Below, piece after piece: positions 1 to 7,454 of a stretch of 14,014 nucleotides of DNA. The notes beneath the pieces are model-generated. The model was not told the origin of the DNA, ran no database searches, and saw nothing but the letters and a program-made list of their open reading frames with translations. The DNA comes from Trebonia sp. (GTDB lineage: Bacteria; Actinomycetota; Actinomycetes; Streptosporangiales; Streptosporangiaceae), in NCBI GenBank assembly GCA_030038035.1, contig JASHPP010000650.1, forward strand, positions 1-14,014. Reading direction: 5' to 3'. The number at the start of each line of letters is the position of its first letter. Positions within the stretch are counted from its first letter, which is position 1. Made by a program: the position numbers and the translations under genes.

Positions 1-390
1 CAGGCGGCCGACAGCGGGCCGCCGCCCGCGGCGGGGCCGCCGCCGTGCACGGCCCCTGGGAGCGCCGCCGCGCCGCAGCTGTGCGTGAGCCAGCCCTACG
101 GCGACCGGAACACGGTCTTCGTGCTCCACGGCAGCGGGTTCGTCCCTGGCACCGCGGTCACGATCCGCCTCGCCGGGGTGGGCGGCTCGCGGGACCGGCC
201 TGTGGTCGACCGGGAGGGCACCTTCAACTACGCGATCGACCAGGGACACTATTTCTTCCCAGGCCCGATCCCGCTGGGCACGTACCGCGCGGTCGTGACC
301 GCTCCAGGCGGGGTGAGCCTCAGCGTCTCGTTCACCGTCGGCACGGCGCCCTACGCGCCGCCGGGCAGCGCGCCCCCCGGCACCCCGTAA
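1..390 (+). CDS. C-terminal part of a proline-rich protein with an Ig-like domain (5' end outside window)
   Basis: The frame is open from base 1 and ends at TAA 388-390, so only the last 129 residues are present. Residues 1-30 are a Pro/Ala/Gly-rich linker with two cysteines. Residues 31-120 look like a beta-sandwich of the bacterial Ig/TIG-like kind: a strand with LHGSGFVPGT, then TVTIRL-like strands, then GTFNYAID, and a last strand SLSVSFTVG. This pattern is common at the C-termini of exported or membrane-anchored actinomycete proteins. Nearly every codon ends in G or C, which supports this strand as the coding one here. The specific function is unknown. The opposite-strand frame is also open across all of it (see the FHA-like gene). 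Confidence 0.6.
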   Translation, partial: QAADSGPPPAAGPPPCTAPGSAAAPQLCVSQPYGDRNTVFVLHGSGFVPGTAVTIRLAGVGGSRDRPVVDREGTFNYAIDQGHYFFPGPIPLGTYRAVVTAPGGVSLSVSFTVGTAPYAPPGSAPPGTP

Positions 391-1197
391 CTCCCGGCTC
401 CACCACAGGTCCTCCTGCCGCGAGCACCACGCGGGATCGCTCAGCAGCCCGAGGTCCCCGACAGAGACGACACCGTGCTCGATCAGCACCCGGACGGCGA
501 CCTCGTCCGACAGCCGGACGTCGGCGCCGGCGAGGCCGCGGTCGGTGATCTTGCGGCGCAGCACCTTGACATGCTCGGCGACGCGCGACGACAGCCGGTC
601 GCGGAACTCCGGGTCGGCGTCGAACCGCTCAAGCTCGTGGTGGGCGCCGGTCACCTCGAGCGCGGCCCTGGCGATCTCGGGGGTGCGCGGCAGCGGGGAG
701 GTCGCGCTCGGGTCGAGCAGCCACGGCCGGCACCACATCAGCGCGACGAGGAACATCTTGGTCATCGGGTCCAGGTAAAGCGGGAGCAGCGTGCCGTCGC
801 CGTCGGCCGGCGCCTGGCTGGCGGGCGTGTCCGCGCCGTGCCGCCTGTGTCGTCCGGGAACGGTGACCGCGAGCTGCAGCCCGTCGTCGAGCATGGCGCG
901 CGAGCCGACCATCGCGGTCCCCGCGTGCACGAGCCAGCCGCCGTTCGGCTCCCCGTCGCCTTCCACCCGGGGCAGCCGGATCCGGTAGCCGTCGCCCGCC
1001 ACGTAGAGCGCGTGCGTGCGGCTGACGTTCGCGATCCAGGCGCCTTGCGGGGTCGTCGTGATCACCCCGGCACGCCGGGAGAGCCCGCGCCCGGCTGATA
1101 TCGCCAGGTCCACCCCAGGTCCCCGCCCGAACACCAGCTGGCTGCCGTCCGTGAGCCGGATGACCTGGCCGGACGCGGTACTGACATGCGCGGCCAC
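1..1197 (-). CDS. FHA-like domain protein, convergent, no stop codon before the window edge
   Basis: GTG at 1197 is the only sensible start, because an in-frame TAA lies four codons upstream. Residues 10-115 resemble a forkhead-associated (phosphothreonine-binding) fold: FGRGPGVDL with GR at 24-25, LSRRAG with SRR at 40-42, Asn57 in IANVSRTH, and later VGSRAMLDDG. Residues about 140-268 form a helical region (MFLVALMWCRPWLLD, LLSDPAWCSRQEDLWW) that I believe is conserved in actinomycete proteins of this type. FHA proteins usually read Ser/Thr-kinase signals; that role is inferred here. Protein-like character and G/C third positions stop near base 391, but the frame stays open to base 1, antisense to the Ig-like gene. 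The true C-terminus therefore cannot be placed. It lies downstream of the Clp-N gene on the same strand, separated by a large hairpin. Confidence 0.7.
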   Translation of the reverse strand, partial: MAAHVSTASGQVIRLTDGSQLVFGRGPGVDLAISAGRGLSRRAGVITTTPQGAWIANVSRTHALYVAGDGYRIRLPRVEGDGEPNGGWLVHAGTAMVGSRAMLDDGLQLAVTVPGRHRRHGADTPASQAPADGDGTLLPLYLDPMTKMFLVALMWCRPWLLDPSATSPLPRTPEIARAALEVTGAHHELERFDADPEFRDRLSSRVAEHVKVLRRKITDRGLAGADVRLSDEVAVRVLIEHGVVSVGDLGLLSDPAWCSRQEDLWWSRELRGAGGRAARRRVGRRADGERDAEAHPAWSGHDRAVRAQRDRAWEEIVSLVDRVVEGALPVDHRPVPRAAHPGEADRDRGARDEPAAVEHEDRVPVAVGLAHAQLRRGGAPRGRARRRPRRGRRPAVGRL

Positions 1198-1287
1198 CGG
1201 GCCAGTTTAGGCCCGGCGCCGCCGCGGCGGGCACCCCCGGGTTCGGGGATGGCGCCACAGGCGCGCGGTGCGGTTAGCTCGGCTAGG

Positions 1288-1385
1288 CGGGGCGCCGGGT
1301 GCCGCTCTGGGGAGCCGCCGCCAGGTGGGGGGAGGTACCGGCTCGGGGTGATCCGGTACCGTGGCAGGCGGCACCCGGCGCCCCG
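1288..1385. repeat. Nested inverted repeat: 18-bp perfect outer arms, 8-bp inner arms
   Basis: The outer arms at 1288-1305 (CGGGGCGCCGGGTGCCGC) and 1368-1385 are exact reverse complements over 18 bp. Inside lies a second perfect pair, GGTACCGG at 1334-1341 and CCGGTACC at 1353-1360, with an 11-nt loop. The element fills the spacer between the Clp-N stop (1423) and the FHA start (1197). In minus-strand RNA it would fold into a very stable two-tier stem, so a terminator or attenuator is the simplest reading. A small palindromic insertion element is an alternative. Confidence 0.75.
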
Positions 1386-1422
1386 TCCGCCCGCCCGCCG
1401 CGAGCCTGCCATCCCGGCCAGG

Positions 1423-2400
1423 CTAGGCGGCCTCGGCCTCGGCGGCCTGCCTGATCGCCGCGAGGCTGTCCCGCAGCGCCTGCCAGACCGTGCCGAGGCT
1501 GGCGCAGGCGTCCAGGTCGCCGCGGATGGCGCCGGATGCGAGGGCCTGCTCGCCGAGCGCGCGCAGCACGGCCTGGCCGGCCGCCACGAGCACCGGGTCG
1601 GCCGCCTCGATCGTGAGCCGGTCCTCGGCTACGCGGATGACCATCTGACGGCGGCCCGCCGCCTCGGGCTGCTCGTCGCTCGTGCCCGTGACGTCCGCGT
1701 CGCGCAGCGCCTCCCTGGCCTGGTCCAGGTCGACGCCGAGGGCCGCAAGCGCCCGCGCGGCGGCCGAATCGGTGTCGGCCAGGGCGGCGAGCAGCAGGTG
1801 GTGCGAGCCGACCGGCTGCCCGCCGGCCAGCCGGGCGGCCTCGCTGAGCGTGGCGTCCGCCGCCGGCGTGGCGTTCAGCGACTGCTCCTCGGCCTGCGCG
1901 GCGACGGTCTCGACGGCGGCACGCCGCCGCAGCCAGCGCAGCGCGGTGGGCCCCGCGTCCCTGGCCTCGCCCGCGGGCACGAGATTGAGCACCGCGGTGC
2001 GGATCGCCGGCAGGTCGGCGTGCTTTGCCATGATCTGCGCCGCCACGCCGTCGCCCTCCCTGATCACGCCGAGCAGGATGTGCTCGGTGCCGATGTAGGC
2101 GTGATGCAGCTGCAGCGCCTCGCGCAGCGACAGCTCAAGGATCTTCTTGGCACGCGGGGTAAAGGGGATGTGCCCGCTTGGCGATCGCTTGCCGGGCCCG
2201 ACGGCGTCGAGCACCTCCTGCCGGGCGCCGTCCAGCGTCATCCCGGCGTCCCGCAGGACCCGGAACGCGACCCCTTCGCGCTCGGCGAGCAGCCCGAGCA
2301 GGATGTGCTCGGTGCCGATGTAGTTGTGGTCCAGCCGCCGTGCCTCTTCCTGGGCCATGACGACCGCGTGCCGCGCCTGCGCGGTAAATCGCTCAAACAT
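1423..2400 (-). CDS. Stand-alone Clp-N (ClpC N-domain-like) protein without ATPase domains
   Basis: The gene encodes 325 residues from ATG 2400 to TAG 1423. Residues 1-75 and 80-150 are two Clp-N repeats with the signature segments NYIGTEHILLGLL and AYIGTEHILLGVI. A weaker third copy (VGSHHLLLAALAD) lies near residues 195-240. The C-terminal 90 residues are helical and acidic and are not recognised. There is no Walker A or B motif, and the length is far below the roughly 800 residues of ClpC, so it cannot unfold proteins itself. Known Clp-N domains bind adaptors and damaged or phospho-arginine proteins; an adaptor, decoy or regulatory role is inferred. It is divergent from the HTH gene at 2478, with 77 bp between the starts. 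Confidence 0.88.
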   Translation of the reverse strand: MFERFTAQARHAVVMAQEEARRLDHNYIGTEHILLGLLAEREGVAFRVLRDAGMTLDGARQEVLDAVGPGKRSPSGHIPFTPRAKKILELSLREALQLHHAYIGTEHILLGVIREGDGVAAQIMAKHADLPAIRTAVLNLVPAGEARDAGPTALRWLRRRAAVETVAAQAEEQSLNATPAADATLSEAARLAGGQPVGSHHLLLAALADTDSAAARALAALGVDLDQAREALRDADVTGTSDEQPEAAGRRQMVIRVAEDRLTIEAADPVLVAAGQAVLRALGEQALASGAIRGDLDACASLGTVWQALRDSLAAIRQAAEAEAA

Positions 2401-2430
2401 GCAACTAGCATGCCTCCCTGATTCCTACCT

Positions 2431-2460
2431 GATCAATACCATGCTATTAATAGGGTCAAT
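2431..2460. promoter_or_regulatory. AT-rich divergent promoter/operator region with a 10-bp palindrome
   Basis: The 77-bp gap between the two divergent starts is strikingly AT-rich for this genome. It holds the perfect palindrome CTATTAATAG (2444-2453) and TCAAT repeated at 2433-2437 and 2456-2460. TATTAAT (2445-2451) could serve as a -10 element for the plus-strand gene. No convincing -35 box is visible. The neighbouring HTH protein is a natural candidate to bind here, but that is inference. Confidence 0.35.
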
Positions 2461-2477
2461 GGAGGAGGCTGCCGACC

Positions 2478-2855
2478 ATGGACTGGGAAGACCGGCTGGA
2501 TGAGTGGGAACTCGAACTTGAGCTGAGCGCCCAGTTCGAGGGCTCGGACTGGGTGTCGCTGGAGCGGGCGGCCGCCGAGACCGGCGTGTCCCGCGCCGCG
2601 CTGCGCACCTGGTACCGCACCGGGCAGATCCCGTCCCGGCTCGTCGACGGCCCGCACGGGCCGCAGCGCCTGGTTCCCCTGGCCGTGGTCGCGGCCCGCG
2701 CCGAGGCCTCGCCGCGGCTGCGCCGCTCGGCCGAGCGTCGCCTCGCCGACGAGGCCCAGCTCGAGCTGCTCCGCCACCGCGTCGACCAGCTCGAACTGCG
2801 GCTAGCGGCCCTCGAAGGCCGGCTGACCCCCGGGGACAACCCGCCCCGAACCTGA
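2478..2855 (+). CDS. Small MerR-like HTH protein with C-terminal coiled coil
   Basis: The gene encodes 125 residues. The start is set by a strong GGAGGAGG ribosome-binding site (2461-2468) nine bases before ATG 2478. Residues 1-22 are an acidic, tryptophan-containing helix (MDWEDRLDEWELELEL). Residues 23-60 form a helix-turn-helix of MerR/excisionase type (VSLERAAAETGVSRAALRTW, then GQIPSRLVDGPHGPQRLVP resembling the wing). Residues 82-115 form a heptad-like coiled coil (LLRHRVDQLELRLAALEGRL). This is the build of a dimeric DNA-binding protein. It is divergent from the Clp-N gene and may regulate that promoter. Its stop codon lies inside the first unit of the downstream repeat array. Confidence 0.85.
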   Translation: MDWEDRLDEWELELELSAQFEGSDWVSLERAAAETGVSRAALRTWYRTGQIPSRLVDGPHGPQRLVPLAVVAARAEASPRLRRSAERRLADEAQLELLRHRVDQLELRLAALEGRLTPGDNPPRT

Positions 2856-3022
2856 GGCCGTCACTTCCCCACGCCCCGTCTGTCTCGAACCCGCGGCCCT
2901 CGCCTCACCGCGCCCCGCCGACACGAACCAGCGGCCCTCGCCTCCTCGCCCCCCGCGCCCCGCCGCCGCGAACCTGCGGCCGTCAGCTCTCCGCGCCGCC
3001 GCGAACCTGCGGCCGTCAGCTC
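2847..3022. repeat. Five degenerate repeats of about 20 bp, spaced 33-45 bp
   Basis: Variants of CGAACCTGCGGCCGTCAGCT start at 2847, 2886, 2924, 2969 and 3002, separated by GC-rich linkers such as CCGCGCCCCGCCG. The last two copies are identical over about 20 bp; the first three differ at a few positions. The first copy overlaps the stop codon of the HTH gene. Together with the hairpin downstream, these fill the 354-bp gap between convergent genes, in which I see no credible gene. The function is unknown. Confidence 0.6.
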
Positions 3023-3096
3023 GCAGGCAACCAGCAGGCTGATTCTGGTTACCCGGCACCGCATCCAGGCCCGGCCCCGCGGGCAACCCCAGCCCC

Positions 3097-3127
3097 GCCG
3101 GTACCAAGCGTTCCCGCTTGGCCCGGC
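3097..3127. terminator. Hairpin between convergent genes, possible bidirectional terminator
   Basis: CCAAGCG (3104-3110), a TTCC loop, then CGCTTGG (3115-3121) form a 7-bp stem. GCCGG (3097-3101) and CCGGC (3123-3127) extend it beyond a small bulge. There is no T-tract on either side, which is common for actinomycete terminators. It lies between the HTH gene (plus) and upp (minus), where a terminator is expected. Confidence 0.4.
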
Positions 3128-3209
3128 CCCGGCGCTGGCGCCCAGACAATGGGAAAGATCCTCCGCCCCCCGACTCCGAAAAGCCTTCCCGATAACCGCT
3201 GCGTCCGGG

Positions 3210-3851
3210 CTAGATCTCGCCGAAAAGCCGGTCGCCCGCGTCGCCGAGGCCGGGGATGATGTACCCCTTGTCGTTCAGCCGCTCGTCGACGGCGCCAGTC
3301 ACCACGCGGACCGCGGGGGATCGGTCGCCGGGGAAGGCCTGGTCGAGGCGGGCCAGCCCCTCGGGGGCGGCGAGCAGGCAGATCGCGGTCACGGACGCGG
3401 CGCCGCGGTCGGCGAGCATGCGGATCACCGTGACCAGCGTGCCGCCAGTGGCGAGCATCGGGTCGAGCACGAACACCTCGCGGCCGGTCAGGTCGGCGGG
3501 CAACCGGTTCGCGTACGTGGACGCGACGAGCGACTCCTCGTCCCGCACCATGCCGACGAAGCCGACGCTGGCCATCGGCAGCAGCCGGGTCATCCCGCCC
3601 AGCATGCCGATGCCCGCCCGCAGCACCGGGACGATCAGCGGCTTGGGCTGGGCCAGCATCGCGCCGGGCGCGGTGCCGACGGGCGTGGTGACGGTCACCT
3701 CGGTCACGCGGACCTCACGGGTCGCCTCGTAGGCGAGCAGGGTCACCAGTTCGTCGGCGAGCGCGCGGAACGTGGCGGTGTCGCTCCGGGCGTCGCGGAG
3801 CAGGGTGAGCTTGTGCGTGACCAGCGGGTGGTCCGCGAGCAGCGTGCGCAT
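3210..3851 (-). CDS. upp: Uracil phosphoribosyltransferase
   Basis: The gene encodes 213 residues, normal for the family (about 208-215). The cytosolic enzyme makes UMP and pyrophosphate from uracil and PRPP (pyrimidine salvage). The PRPP-binding loop [13 protein letters not shown] is at residues 126-138. Other hallmarks are [13 protein letters not shown] (74-86), the N-terminal [14 protein letters not shown] (7-20), and the uracil-binding C-terminal segment [13 protein letters not shown] (197-209). ATG 3851 matches the usual N-terminus. The gene lies 37 bp downstream of the IclR gene on the same strand, so co-transcription is possible. It has no obvious functional link to aromatic catabolism. 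Confidence 0.96.
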   Translation of the reverse strand: MRTLLADHPLVTHKLTLLRDARSDTATFRALADELVTLLAYEATREVRVTEVTVTTPVGTAPGAMLAQPKPLIVPVLRAGIGMLGGMTRLLPMASVGFVGMVRDEESLVASTYANRLPADLTGREVFVLDPMLATGGTLVTVIRMLADRGAASVTAICLLAAPEGLARLDQAFPGDRSPAVRVVTGAVDERLNDKGYIIPGLGDAGDRLFGEI

Positions 3852-3888
3852 GGACAGCTAGTGTGTCAGGTGTCGCCCCAGCCGTCCG

Positions 3889-4731
3889 TTACCAGGCGGG
3901 CCGCCGGGAGCGCGCCCCGGTGCGTGAGCTGGCCAGGTCCCGCTCGATGCGCCCGGCGGTGGCGAGCAGCGGGTGCAGCAGGTCGGCGACCACGCTCTCC
4001 AGGCTGCGCCGGCCGGCGTGCGTGGATACGTTGACGGCGGCGATCACCGTGCCGCTCGGGTCCCTGATCGGGGCGGCCAGTGAGCGGAGCCCCTCTTCGA
4101 GTTCCTGGTCGACGAGCGCCCAGCCCCGGCTGCGGATGGTCCGCAGCTCCTGGCGCAGCTGGGCGGTGCTTGTGATGGTGAGATCGGTAAGCCCGCGCAG
4201 CCGGGCCGAGGCCAGGTAGTCATCCAGCCACTCGTCCGGCTTCGCCGCGAGCAGCACCCGGCCCATCGACGTGGCGTACGCGGGGAATCGGGTGCCGACG
4301 CTGATCGTCACCCGCATGATCCGTTTGGTGGCCACCCGGGCGATGTAGACGACATCGTCGCCGTCGAGCTCGGAGACCGAGGAGGACTCGCGGACCTCGG
4401 CGACGAGCTCCTCCAGGTGGGGCAGGGCGACCTCGGGCAAGGTCAGGCTGGACAGGTAGGCGTACCCCAGCTCGAGGATCTTGGGGCGCAGCGAGAACCG
4501 CCCTCCGTTGTTGTGCATGTAGCCGAGATGCACCAGGGTGTGCAGGAAGCGCCGGGCGGCGGCGCGGCTCAGCCCGGTGGCCGCGGCAACCTCGGAGAGG
4601 CTGAGCACGGGGTGGTCCTCGTCGAAGGCGCGGATCACCGACAGGCCGCGCTCGAGCGACTGCACGAAGTCGCCTTCCGCCGCGCCGATCTCGGCGGCGC
4701 CCGCGTCCCCGTTGACCAGTTCGTCGTGCAT
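3889..4731 (-). CDS. IclR-family regulator of the PobR/PcaR type
   Basis: The gene encodes 280 residues from ATG 4731, which is preceded by GGGAGG. An upstream GTG at 4773 would add 14 residues but lacks a ribosome-binding site. The N-terminal winged helix covers about residues 20-85: FVQSLERGLSVIRAF opens it, LSEVAAATGLSRAAARRFLH is the HTH, and FSLRPKILELGYAYLSS links to the effector domain. That linker is typical of the PcaR/PobR/PcaU branch, whose members sense 4-hydroxybenzoate, protocatechuate or beta-ketoadipate. The C-terminal IclR ligand domain includes GTRFPAYATSMGRVLLA and VDQELEEGLRSLAAPIRD. The gene is divergent from pobA, which makes it the likely pobA regulator; the ligand is inferred. 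Confidence 0.9.
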   Translation of the reverse strand: MHDELVNGDAGAAEIGAAEGDFVQSLERGLSVIRAFDEDHPVLSLSEVAAATGLSRAAARRFLHTLVHLGYMHNNGGRFSLRPKILELGYAYLSSLTLPEVALPHLEELVAEVRESSSVSELDGDDVVYIARVATKRIMRVTISVGTRFPAYATSMGRVLLAAKPDEWLDDYLASARLRGLTDLTITSTAQLRQELRTIRSRGWALVDQELEEGLRSLAAPIRDPSGTVIAAVNVSTHAGRRSLESVVADLLHPLLATAGRIERDLASSRTGARSRRPAW

Positions 4732-4814
4732 CGAGCCTCCCGCGCCGGGTTGCGATGCGCTCTGCTGCCGCACCGGCGGCGCTGGGCCGGCGCCCTGTCA
4801 TCACGTTACTTGCC

Positions 4815-4861
4815 CGATGATAACAATCGTAGAGCGGGCGCAAGGTGTTCGCTTTCTGAAC
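4815..4861. promoter_or_regulatory. Candidate IclR operator region between the regulator and pobA
   Basis: Two short dyads lie in the divergent gap: CGAT-N7-ATCG (4815-4829) and GTTC-N7-GAAC (4847-4861). IclR-type regulators of pob/pca genes usually bind short palindromes or repeats in such gaps. TTATAC at 4871-4876 could be part of the pobA -10 box, but no clear -35 box is visible. The arms are only 4 bp, so chance is a real alternative. Confidence 0.3.
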
Positions 4862-4901
4862 TATCGTGCGTTATACGGACATTCAAGAGGGGTTCCGTTC
4901 A

Positions 4902-6101
4902 ATGGCTGTTACTTCGCGGACCCGAGTCGGGATTGTCGGTGCCGGTCCCGCTGGGCTGCTGCTCGCGCACCTGCTGGCGCTGCACGGCATCGAGTCCGTC
5001 GTCGTCGAGAACCGGTCGCGGGAATACTGCGAGGCCCGCCAGCGCGCGGGGCTGCTCGAGGCGGGAACGGTGGAGCTGCTGCGCGGCGTCGGCCTGGGAA
5101 AGCGGCTGGACGCCGAGGGCATGGAGCACGGCGGCATCTACCTGCAGTTTGACGGCCAACGCCACCACCTGGACTTTCGCTCGCTGACCGACGGCCGGTG
5201 GGTCACGATCTACGCCCAGACCGAGATCGTCAAGGACATGATCGCGGCGCGGCTCGCGGCCGGGGCAGTGATCGAGTTCTCGGCCTCGGACGTCGCGGTC
5301 TCTGACGTGACGTCGGACCGCCCGGTGCTGTCGTACCGGGACGCGTCGGGGGTCGCGCACGAGGTGTCCTGTGACGTGATTGCCGGATGCGACGGGTTCC
5401 ACGGGATCTGCCGGCCGCTCGTCCCGAACCTGTCCGTGTATGAGCGGGCCTATCCCTACGCGTGGCTGGGCATCCTGGCCGATGCCGCGCCCTCCACCGA
5501 CGAGCTGATCTACTCGCGGCATCGGGACGGCTTCGCGCTGTACTCGATGCGCTCGCCCGAAGTCAGTCGGCTCTACCTGCAGGTCGCCCCCGACGAGCCC
5601 GTAGCGGACTGGCCGGACGACAGGATCTGGGCGGAGCTGCAGAAGCGGTTCGCGGTAGACGGCTGGTCCGTCAGCGAGGGCACGATCACGGACAAGTCCG
5701 TCACCGCGATGCGCAGCTTCGTGGCCGTTCCGATGCGGCACGGGCGCCTGTTCCTGGCCGGGGACGCGGCCCACATCGTGCCGCCGACCGGAGCCAAGGG
5801 GCTCAACCTCGCGTTTTCTGACGTGATCGTGCTCGCCGGCGCGCTGCGCGCCGCGCTGCTCGACGGATCGTGGGAGCTGGCCGGCGCGTACTCCGACATG
5901 TGCCTGGACCGGGTGTGGCGTGCCACCCACTTCTCCTGGTGGATGACCTCAATGCTGCACGTCGCCCCTGGGCAGGACCCCTTCGAGTCGCAGCTGCAGC
6001 TGGCGCAGCTGCGGTACGTGACATCCTCGCGTGCCGCGGCGAAGTCCCTCGCCGAGAACTACTGCGGCTACAAGCCGCTGAGCCTGCAGGTCCCGGCCTA
6101 G
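4902..6101 (+). CDS. pobA: 4-hydroxybenzoate 3-monooxygenase (FAD, NAD(P)H)
   Basis: The gene encodes 399 residues from ATG 4902, with AAGAGGGG (4885-4892) as ribosome-binding site. The in-frame start at 4866 would add 12 unlikely residues. The cytosolic class A flavoprotein hydroxylates 4-hydroxybenzoate to protocatechuate. Visible motifs are the FAD fingerprint VGIVGAGPAG (9-18), AGCDGFHGICR (DG motif) and LFLAGDAAHIVPPTGAKGLN (GD motif). Substrate-site residues known from Pseudomonas PobA appear kept: the Tyr201 equivalent in ELIYSRH, Ser212 and Arg214 in ALYSMRS, Arg220 in VSRLYLQV, and Tyr385 in AENYCG. The divergent IclR gene fits standard pobA regulation. No protocatechuate ring-cleavage genes are in the window. 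Confidence 0.95.
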   Translation: MAVTSRTRVGIVGAGPAGLLLAHLLALHGIESVVVENRSREYCEARQRAGLLEAGTVELLRGVGLGKRLDAEGMEHGGIYLQFDGQRHHLDFRSLTDGRWVTIYAQTEIVKDMIAARLAAGAVIEFSASDVAVSDVTSDRPVLSYRDASGVAHEVSCDVIAGCDGFHGICRPLVPNLSVYERAYPYAWLGILADAAPSTDELIYSRHRDGFALYSMRSPEVSRLYLQVAPDEPVADWPDDRIWAELQKRFAVDGWSVSEGTITDKSVTAMRSFVAVPMRHGRLFLAGDAAHIVPPTGAKGLNLAFSDVIVLAGALRAALLDGSWELAGAYSDMCLDRVWRATHFSWWMTSMLHVAPGQDPFESQLQLAQLRYVTSSRAAAKSLAENYCGYKPLSLQVPA

Positions 6102-6125
6102 CGCCCGACGGCTAGCCGGGCAGCG

Positions 6126-7454
6126 TCACGGGTGGAGGTGACGGCGCGGGCGCAGCGCGCGGGCGAGCAGCGCGGACAGCGCGGCGGCGGTTCCCGTGCC
6201 GGTCAGCGTGAGCGCCATGGGCCCGGCGACGGCCGGCTCGTCGAGCAGCTGCAGGGCGCGCAGCCGGTGCCGCAGCATGTGGATCTCGCTGCGGATCGCG
6301 CCCGCCAGGCTGTTGCCCGACCTCGACGTCCATCCCTCGGCGGCGTGCAGCCCGGTCAGCCTTCCGGCCAGCTCCTCGAAGCTGACCGGACCGTCGCTCA
6401 GCGTCACCACCAGCAAGGCGGCTTCGCGCACGGCGACCGTGAAGTCCGGGTCGGTGCCGTCGTCGGGGCCGATCAGCGCCGCTGTCCCGATGTGCCAGCG
6501 GACCGCGGCGTCCTCGGCCATCAGGCGTCCGGTTCTGGTCAGCACCAGGCTCGTGCCGCTGCGCCGCACCGCGCCCATCTCGTGCTGTGCCAGGCCGCGC
6601 AGGGTGTGCAGCGGAAACACGTCGAGTTCCTGGTGGCGCGTGCCGCCGCGAGTATGCCCGCCCCAGCCGAACATCCCGGCGGCCTCGCCGACCAGCGCGG
6701 GGGCGATGTAGTGCCGGGCGGTCAGCCGAAGGCCGGCGTCGGCATGCTGCAGCAGCCAGCGGAGCGTCGGCAGCGGCTCGCCCGGCAGCACGGGCGGCTC
6801 GAGCAGGCGCGGAACCACGCGGCGCGCCATCTGGGCGCGCTCACCCGGGTGGCCGTTGGCCCACTCGTCGATGCGCTCGGCGCTGATCCGGCTGAGCCAG
6901 GTGTCGGCGCCCGGCTCTCCTGTGGACCGGGTCAGCCAGCGTTCCACCAGCGCGGCACGCTTGGTCTTCCATCCGCTGACGCCGACCCGCAGCTCGCGCG
7001 CGGCCACCGCGAGCTCGATGGCGGCCGCGCAGGCGTCGTAGGCGGCGCGCTCCTCCGGGCCCATCGCCGAGCTCCAGGCGAGCAGGTCCGTGTCGGGCGG
7101 TGCCACGTGCGACGACGCGAGCGCCTTGGAGTAAGCGGCCACGCCGTCCGCCTGCCCGCAGGCGTAGGCCGCGATGATCTGCTCGGTCTCCGCCGAGGCG
7201 CAGACGTCACCGTAGCGGTCCATCCCCGCCAGGATGAGCAGCCTGGACAGCGCCCGCGCGACGGCGAAGTGGCCGTTCGCCGGAGCTGGCCAGCTGGTCG
7301 GCAGCACGTACCACAGGAATTCCTGCAAGCGCAGCAGCGAGATCGCCTCGAGGCCGCCGCCCGAGGTCAGCCAGCGGAGGGCTGCCCTCGCGTCGTCGGC
7401 CACCGCAGGGTCCTCACGCGCCAGCGCCTTGAGTGCCTCCGCCTCAGTCATCAT
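6126..7454 (-). CDS. Uncharacterised helical protein, weakly like pRiA4b ORF-3-associated C-terminal regions
   Basis: ATG 7454 (or the adjacent ATG 7451) begins MMTEAEALKALARED; the stop is TGA at 6126. The frame is open upstream to about 8144, but that part is antisense to the methyltransferase and has shadow-like composition. The protein of 442 residues is mostly helical, with no signal peptide or membrane segment. The segment LPTLRWLLQHADAGLRLTAR through VLTRTGRLMAEDAAVRW (about 250-345) resembles, from memory, a winged-helix-like region found in actinomycete pRiA4b ORF-3-family proteins; no such named domain can be confirmed here. The ribosome-binding site is weak. It converges on pobA with a 24-bp gap and is divergent from the methyltransferase. 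No function is assigned. Confidence 0.75.
   Translation of the reverse strand: MMTEAEALKALAREDPAVADDARAALRWLTSGGGLEAISLLRLQEFLWYVLPTSWPAPANGHFAVARALSRLLILAGMDRYGDVCASAETEQIIAAYACGQADGVAAYSKALASSHVAPPDTDLLAWSSAMGPEERAAYDACAAAIELAVAARELRVGVSGWKTKRAALVERWLTRSTGEPGADTWLSRISAERIDEWANGHPGERAQMARRVVPRLLEPPVLPGEPLPTLRWLLQHADAGLRLTARHYIAPALVGEAAGMFGWGGHTRGGTRHQELDVFPLHTLRGLAQHEMGAVRRSGTSLVLTRTGRLMAEDAAVRWHIGTAALIGPDDGTDPDFTVAVREAALLVVTLSDGPVSFEELAGRLTGLHAAEGWTSRSGNSLAGAIRSEIHMLRHRLRALQLLDEPAVAGPMALTLTGTGTAAALSALLARALRPRRHLHP

Noticed and set aside
475..1098. Long plus-strand open frame antisense to the FHA-like gene
   Set aside because: Its codons are the mirror of a minus-strand gene with strong third-position G/C bias, and the translation is low-complexity Arg/Gly/Pro-rich without motifs.
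1186..2421. 411-codon plus-strand open frame across the Clp-N gene
   Set aside because: The opposite strand encodes clear Clp-N motifs, and this frame gives a shadow-like composition. Antisense frames often stay open at this GC content.
2861..3149. Minus-strand open frames with repeated GSRRRGELTAA-like peptides
   Set aside because: The peptide repeats only reflect the non-coding DNA repeat array. There is no ribosome-binding site or protein-like composition.
6103..6121. GCCCG-N9-CGGGC hairpin between pobA and the convergent gene
   Set aside because: The stem is only 5 bp with no T-tract, and such matches are common at this GC content, so I do not claim a terminator.
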